A stretch of DNA of 9,634 nt from contig CAMZLT010000204.1 in the NCBI GenBank assembly GCA_947311745.1, forward strand, positions 1 to 9,634, read 5' to 3'. The notes beneath the pieces were generated by a model. It saw nothing but the letters and a program-made list of their open reading frames with translations. It had not been told where the DNA came from and did no database searches. Below are positions 5,884 through 9,634 of the stretch, in pieces (the first letter of the stretch is position 1; every line of letters begins with the position of its first letter). Source of the stretch: an uncultured Flavobacteriaceae bacterium (lineage in GTDB: Bacteria; Bacteroidota; Bacteroidia; Flavobacteriales; Flavobacteriaceae). Made by a program: the position numbers and the translations under genes.

Positions 5884-6080
5884 ACTGTAATGCGTATGCA
5901 AATGCAAAAATTGTGAATGTAGTACCAAATAGTGTCAATGAATCAATGGGAAAATCAGATCATTGTTTTTCGGTTGCTTCTAGCATAGCTGATCAATGGA
6001 TGCAAAATACAGGAGGGTCTTGGGATGATAGTATTCCTATATTTAATGATGCCATGGCTATTTGTGAAGTGTTAGTTTAA
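5814..6080 (+). CDS. Small secreted cysteine-containing peptide, 88 aa (family member 2)
   Basis: This paralogue of the 70-aa peptide has the same first 21 residues and a likely cleavage after R-I-Q (residue 23). The mature part is about 65 residues with cysteines at 25, 51 and 84. Residues 51-84 (CFSVASSIADQWMQN, then TGG, then IFNDAMAIC) match the pattern of the first peptide at 27-59 with one extra residue before G-G. Compared with peptide 1 there is an insertion of about 24 residues between signal peptide and this shared part (residues 25-48), and the C-terminal S-E-C tail is missing. No known family is recognised. Its stop is followed by a strong hairpin and then GLPGLI gene 2, so its message may be more abundant than that of the downstream genes. 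The start is fixed by the identical leader in both copies. Confidence 0.78.
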   Translation: MKKIVSLVLLTGMLTLMSFGRIQDCNAYANAKIVNVVPNSVNESMGKSDHCFSVASSIADQWMQNTGGSWDDSIPIFNDAMAICEVLV

Positions 6081-6088
6081 GACTACAT

Positions 6089-6125
6089 AATAATTTAGGA
6101 ATATTTTATATATTCCTAAATTATT
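6089..6125 (+). terminator. Long hairpin between peptide 2 and GLPGLI gene 2, possible partial terminator
   Basis: AATAATTTAGGAATA (6089-6103) and TATTCCTAAATTATT (6111-6125) pair perfectly over 15 bases, 16 with T6104/A6110, leaving a five-base loop. It begins 8 bases after the peptide stop and ends 17 bases before the next start. The stem is AT-rich and the following tract (TTTAAAT) is a poor T-run, so it may protect the peptide message 3' end or give partial termination rather than a full stop. Unit 1 has no counterpart: there the two genes are nine bases apart. Confidence 0.5.
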
Positions 6126-6142
6126 TTAAATAAAAAATAGAA

Positions 6143-6868
6143 ATGTATAAAAAAATAATAATTATAACGTGTTTATTAAATCTATCTAATTTATTTTCGC
6201 AAAATATTATTGGGGATGTTTTGTATATAAAAAATATTTATACGCCAAAAATTTCTAAAAAAGATGACGATAAGTATAATGATTTCCTCAAAAAACTAAG
6301 AGATGTTAAAAATATAGAATATAAGTTGCAGTTTTCAAAGTTCGAATCCTTATTTCAATTAAAAGAAAGGTTAGATTCAGATACAGAAAACGGATTTGTA
6401 AATTCAGCAACAAAAATTTCTGGTGGGAATGGTATATATTACACCAACACACAAACAAAAGAAATTTTGCATGGAGTAGAATTTTCTGGTACTAATTATA
6501 TTATAACAAGTAGTTTAGACTCTTTAAAATGGAAACTTACAAACGAAAAAAAGAAATTTGGTAAATACACCTGTTTCAAAGCAACAACTATTAAAATTAA
6601 TAAAGGGTACAAAACCTATTATAAAAAAGTAGAAGCTTGGTATTGTCCAGAATTACCATATTATTTTGGTCCAATTAATTATGGAGGATTACCAGGATTA
6701 ATTTTTGAAATAAAAATAGAAAAAGGAGCTACATTTACACTTAAAAGCATAAAATTAAAACCTAAAAAGAGTAGAATTAAAACACCTAAAAAAGGTAAAA
6801 AAGTTACACCTAACCAATACAACGAAATATGCAAAAAAGCATATATGATGCTAAAAGAAGGTATGTAA
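6143..6868 (+). CDS. GLPGLI family protein, unit 2 (241 aa)
   Basis: This is the second GLPGLI protein, with a signal peptide ending at about residue 20 (MYKKIIIITCLLNLSNLFSQ). It shares with copy 1 the segment KWKLTN...KFGKYTCFKATTI (W130, C144), AWYCPELP (165-172, C168), FGPINYG, and the full GGLPGLI motif at 181-187. The basic C-terminal third (KPKKSRIKTPKKGKK) also resembles copy 1. Over the best-matching region the two are clearly homologous, but their DNA has drifted far more than the peptide leaders have. Function is unknown for the family; an envelope role with the adjacent receptor is inferred. The receptor starts 14 bases after the stop, so these two genes are very likely one transcript. 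Confidence 0.9.
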   Translation: MYKKIIIITCLLNLSNLFSQNIIGDVLYIKNIYTPKISKKDDDKYNDFLKKLRDVKNIEYKLQFSKFESLFQLKERLDSDTENGFVNSATKISGGNGIYYTNTQTKEILHGVEFSGTNYIITSSLDSLKWKLTNEKKKFGKYTCFKATTIKINKGYKTYYKKVEAWYCPELPYYFGPINYGGLPGLIFEIKIEKGATFTLKSIKLKPKKSRIKTPKKGKKVTPNQYNEICKKAYMMLKEGM

Positions 6869-6882
6869 TACTTAAATACTAA

Positions 6883-9561
6883 ATGATCAAAAAAAGAAAT
6901 AAATTGAGCATATCCATCCTGTTACTCCTAGCAGGATTTTTTACCAATGCACAAACTATAAAAATAACAGGTAAGGTAACCGATAGTATAAATAATCCGT
7001 TAGAATATGCCAATGTTTTTGCAGTACCAACCGATAAAAATGTAAACATATCGTATGCCATTACAAACGAAAAAGGAAAATATATTTTAAAATTAAAAAA
7101 AGATAAAGCTTACAAAGTTACCACCAGTTTTTTGGGTTTTGTAAAGCAAGAAGTCTCGTTTAAATTTTCAAAAGACAGTATTTATAACTTTAAATTAAAA
7201 GAAGATAGCAACCAATTAGATGAGGTTACTTTAAACTATACCATTCCTGTAAAAGTAAAAGAAGATACCATTACCTACAATGCCGATTCCTTTAAAACTG
7301 GCGAGGAACGAAAATTAAAAGACGTACTTAAAAAATTACCAGGTATTGAAGTAGATAGAAAAGGAAATGTAACCGCAAACGGAAAAAAAATAAAAAAATT
7401 ATTGGTAGAAGACAAACCTTTTTTTGGCGGAAATACCAAACTTGGCGTAAATAATATTCCTGCTGATGCCATTGATAAGGTGCAAGTACTAGAAAATTAT
7501 AACGATGTAGCGATGCTAAAAGGACTACAAGATAGCGATGATTCGGTTTTAAATATTAAACTAAAAAAAGACAAAAAAAAATTTATTTTTGGCGATGTAG
7601 AAGTTGGTGCAGGTATTGAAAATCGCTATTTGTTACATCCAAAACTGTTTTATTACAGTCCTAAAACAAGCGTTAATTTTATTGGCGATGTCAATAACCA
7701 AGGCGTAAAATCTTTCACCTTTCAAGATTATTTAGAGTTTGAAGGAGGAATTGGTAAAATGTTAGGCGATTTTAAAGCCTATTTTAGTCTATACAATTCC
7801 GATTTTGCAAAATATTTAACCAACCAAGATTACACTTCCGAAAAGAACAATTTCGGAGCTTTTAGCATACGACATTCCGTTAGTACAGCAACCGATTTAA
7901 GTGCTTATGTAATCGGTTCAAAATCTACAACAACTACCAAAGTTTCTAATGCTAACACCTATTTAATTGATAACCAAGTTTCCTTTACGGAAGACAGAAT
8001 CCATATCCAAAACCTAGATAATTTATTTGCAATTGGTAAAATAACCGTTGATTACGATCCCAATAAAAAAACCGATTATGCCTTTTCTAGTTTTTTTAAA
8101 ATCACGAATTCCGATGCTTTCGGAAACATTTCTACAAACACCAATACCAGTTCTAATTTTATAAAATCTAAAAATAATTTAGACGCAATTCACTTTAAAC
8201 AAAGTATAAGTTTAAATAAAAATGCATCAAAAAAACATACGATAACTTTAGACGCTAGTTATACTTATAATAAAGACAAACCAGAAAATAATTGGCAGAC
8301 CAATCAAGCAATATTACAAGGATTAATTCCGTTACAACCAACTTCGGAATACCATATTTTTCAAGATAAATACCTACAAAACAATACAATAAATGCACTT
8401 GCGAAAGATTATTGGGTGTTGCATCGTTTTCATCATATTTATACAAGCGTTGGTTTTTTTACAAACACTGCAAATTTTTCAAATACCGACGGACAACTTC
8501 TAAACAACCAAACACCGTTTATTTTTAACGATTTTCAAAATGATTTTCAATATAATTTTTTAGATGCCTTTGTTGGTTTAGAATACAAATTCAAAATTAA
8601 AAAAGCAACCTTTAAACCTGCAATATTTTACCACAATTACCATTGGAATACCAAACAATTTCAAGAAAAAAATACGTTTAAAAAACAATTATTTTTACCA
8701 CAATTTACCATGAAAATCAAGTTTAAATCAAGTGAAAACTTAAATTTAAAATATCGATTAAATACCAGTTTTGCAAACGTACAAATGCTTGCAAATAAGT
8801 ATATTCTTTCTAGTTTTAATAGTGTTTATAAAGGAAACATAAATTTAGAAAACAGTTTATATCACAACATAAACTTAAATTATTATAAATACAATCTATA
8901 CAAAGGATATCACTTTTCGGTTGGAGGAAATTTTTCAAAAAAAGTACAAAGTGTAAAAAGTATTACGCAAATAAATGGTATTAATCAATTTAATACAAAT
9001 ATAATGTTTGATAGACCAGAAACACGACTGTCTTTTCATGGATCATTTTCTAAAAAAATAAACAAAATGCGTTACAAATTAGGTGTCCAAACTAGTAAAA
9101 ACGATTACTATCAAATTGTAAATACCAACATCTTACAAAACGAATCGATAAGCTATACTATTTCGCCAAGTATTAAAACCTATTTTAAAACCTATCCAAA
9201 TTTAGAAATAGCTTACAACAAGCAAGTAGCAACATATAAATCAGGAACAAACAGTACATACATACAAGATATATTTCGTGTAAATGTAGATTACGATTTT
9301 TTAGAGGATTACATTTTTAATGCAGATTTTTCTTATACAAATTACGAAGATAATCAAAATAACCAAAATGAATTTTTAACGGCAAATGCAAAATTATTTT
9401 ATCAAAAAGAAGATAGTCCTTGGGGATTTGAATTACAAGCAACGAATATTTTAAAAAACGCATACAAGCAAAACAATACCATAAGCGAATTTATAATTTC
9501 CGACACCAAAACGTACATTTTACCTAGAATATTTATGTTTAAGGTAAGTTATAAATTATAA
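6883..9561 (+). CDS. TonB-dependent receptor with N-terminal CarboxypepD-like regulatory domain (892 aa)
   Basis: This outer-membrane protein probably imports a ligand using TonB energy; the ligand is unknown. Domains in order: a signal peptide ending at A-Q (residue 24); a CarboxypepD_reg-like beta-sandwich at about 25-107 (ITGKVTDSINNPLEYANV, TNEKGKYILKL, VTTSFLGF); and a short link with LDEVTL (112-117). The plug follows at about 125-230, with DTITYNADSFKTGEERKLKDVLKKLPGI..., then NGKKIKKLLVEDKPFFGGN and DKVQVLENYNDVAMLKGLQDSDD. The beta-barrel runs from about 235 to 892, rich in Asn, aromatic and alternating residues, and closes with FMFKVSYKL. Length is normal for this receptor group without a SusD partner, and no susD gene is present. 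The gene follows GLPGLI 2 by 14 bases. Its codons 12-22 form a terminator-like hairpin, and its last 11 codons lie in a perfect palindrome. The gene appears intact. Confidence 0.92.
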   Translation: MIKKRNKLSISILLLLAGFFTNAQTIKITGKVTDSINNPLEYANVFAVPTDKNVNISYAITNEKGKYILKLKKDKAYKVTTSFLGFVKQEVSFKFSKDSIYNFKLKEDSNQLDEVTLNYTIPVKVKEDTITYNADSFKTGEERKLKDVLKKLPGIEVDRKGNVTANGKKIKKLLVEDKPFFGGNTKLGVNNIPADAIDKVQVLENYNDVAMLKGLQDSDDSVLNIKLKKDKKKFIFGDVEVGAGIENRYLLHPKLFYYSPKTSVNFIGDVNNQGVKSFTFQDYLEFEGGIGKMLGDFKAYFSLYNSDFAKYLTNQDYTSEKNNFGAFSIRHSVSTATDLSAYVIGSKSTTTTKVSNANTYLIDNQVSFTEDRIHIQNLDNLFAIGKITVDYDPNKKTDYAFSSFFKITNSDAFGNISTNTNTSSNFIKSKNNLDAIHFKQSISLNKNASKKHTITLDASYTYNKDKPENNWQTNQAILQGLIPLQPTSEYHIFQDKYLQNNTINALAKDYWVLHRFHHIYTSVGFFTNTANFSNTDGQLLNNQTPFIFNDFQNDFQYNFLDAFVGLEYKFKIKKATFKPAIFYHNYHWNTKQFQEKNTFKKQLFLPQFTMKIKFKSSENLNLKYRLNTSFANVQMLANKYILSSFNSVYKGNINLENSLYHNINLNYYKYNLYKGYHFSVGGNFSKKVQSVKSITQINGINQFNTNIMFDRPETRLSFHGSFSKKINKMRYKLGVQTSKNDYYQIVNTNILQNESISYTISPSIKTYFKTYPNLEIAYNKQVATYKSGTNSTYIQDIFRVNVDYDFLEDYIFNADFSYTNYEDNQNNQNEFLTANAKLFYQKEDSPWGFELQATNILKNAYKQNNTISEFIISDTKTYILPRIFMFKVSYKL
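6916..6942 (+). promoter_or_regulatory. Terminator-like hairpin inside the receptor signal-peptide codons
   Basis: ATCCTGTTA (6916-6924) and TAGCAGGAT (6929-6937) pair, with one G-U wobble, around CTCC and are followed by five further T (6938-6942). This is the shape of an intrinsic terminator placed 33 bases inside the reading frame. The relic at 5747-5773 folds the same way: differences between the two are in the loop or keep pairing (A-U versus G-U). It could lower receptor expression relative to upstream genes unless translation keeps up. Confidence 0.4.
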
Positions 9562-9634
9562 AAAAATCCTTCTAATTTTAAAATTAGAAGGATTTTTTTA
9601 TAATTTATAACTTACCTTAAACATAAATATTCTA
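9525..9634. repeat. Perfect 110-bp palindrome at the window's right end
   Basis: Every base from 9525 to 9579 pairs with its mirror from 9634 to 9580; there is no spacer and I find no mismatch. The left arm carries the last 11 receptor codons, the stop (9559-9561) and half of the terminator. The right arm therefore encodes, on the minus strand, the same C-terminal residues (IFMFKVSYKL) with its stop at 9598-9600. The palindrome reaches the last base shown, so its full length is unknown. It may be the junction of two convergent receptor copies, or an assembly fold-back at a contig end. Confidence 0.95.
9561..9598. terminator. Bidirectional Rho-independent terminator after the receptor gene
   Basis: A stem of ATCCTTCTAATTTT pairs with AAAATTAGAAGGAT, flanked by six A on the left and six T on the right. 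It starts directly at the receptor stop codon. Because the flanks are A and T runs, it can terminate transcription from both directions, as expected between convergent genes. The hairpin would need a small loop from the central TTTTAAAA. Confidence 0.85.

Noticed and set aside
6883..9561. SusC of a SusC/SusD polysaccharide utilisation locus
   Set aside because: No SusD-like lipoprotein or glycan-active enzyme is nearby, and the plug sequence fits the GLPGLI-associated receptor group better.

Overview
The DNA is AT-rich and compact. Its genes use start regions without a clear Shine-Dalgarno sequence, and the families present (a Bacteroidetes-type CoaBC, a DUF4835/PorD protein, two GLPGLI proteins and a CarboxypepD-type TonB-dependent receptor) point to a member of the Flavobacteriaceae, most likely marine. 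I cannot name the genus.

Left part (1-3987) is core genome. A 5'-truncated coaBC (coenzyme A synthesis) is followed on the same strand by a DUF4835/PorD gene (type IX secretion associated). A convergent intergenic gap follows, and then a minus-strand pair, recR and a family 2 glycosyltransferase, separated by 5 bases. From memory, recN usually follows coaBC-porD in this family, so the region after porD may be a rearrangement point.

Middle (3988-4751) is a 764-bp stretch with no convincing gene. It holds several short hairpins, some weak open frames that may be insertion-sequence debris, and, just before the next gene, two palindromes built on GTAAAT/ATTTAC.

Right part (4752-9634) is the interesting accessory locus. 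It reads as two units in tandem. Unit 1 is a 70-aa secreted cysteine-containing peptide, a GLPGLI protein, and a short relic of a receptor signal sequence. Unit 2 is an 88-aa secreted peptide, a GLPGLI protein, and an intact 892-aa TonB-dependent receptor. The peptides share a nearly identical 99-bp promoter-proximal and signal-peptide segment but have strongly diverged mature parts, which still share a C-F...A-D...N-G-G...F-x-D...C pattern. The relic after the first GLPGLI gene matches codons 12 to 25 of the intact receptor (34 of 40 bases, all differences transitions), so unit 1 seems to have lost its receptor by deletion. The receptor gene ends in a perfect 110-bp palindrome that includes its last 11 codons and runs to the last base of the window. 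It is either the tail-to-tail junction with an inverted copy of the receptor or an assembly fold-back.

Working inference: the peptide, GLPGLI protein and receptor act together at the cell envelope, the first two exported by Sec and the receptor in the outer membrane. What they carry or do cannot be read from the sequence.
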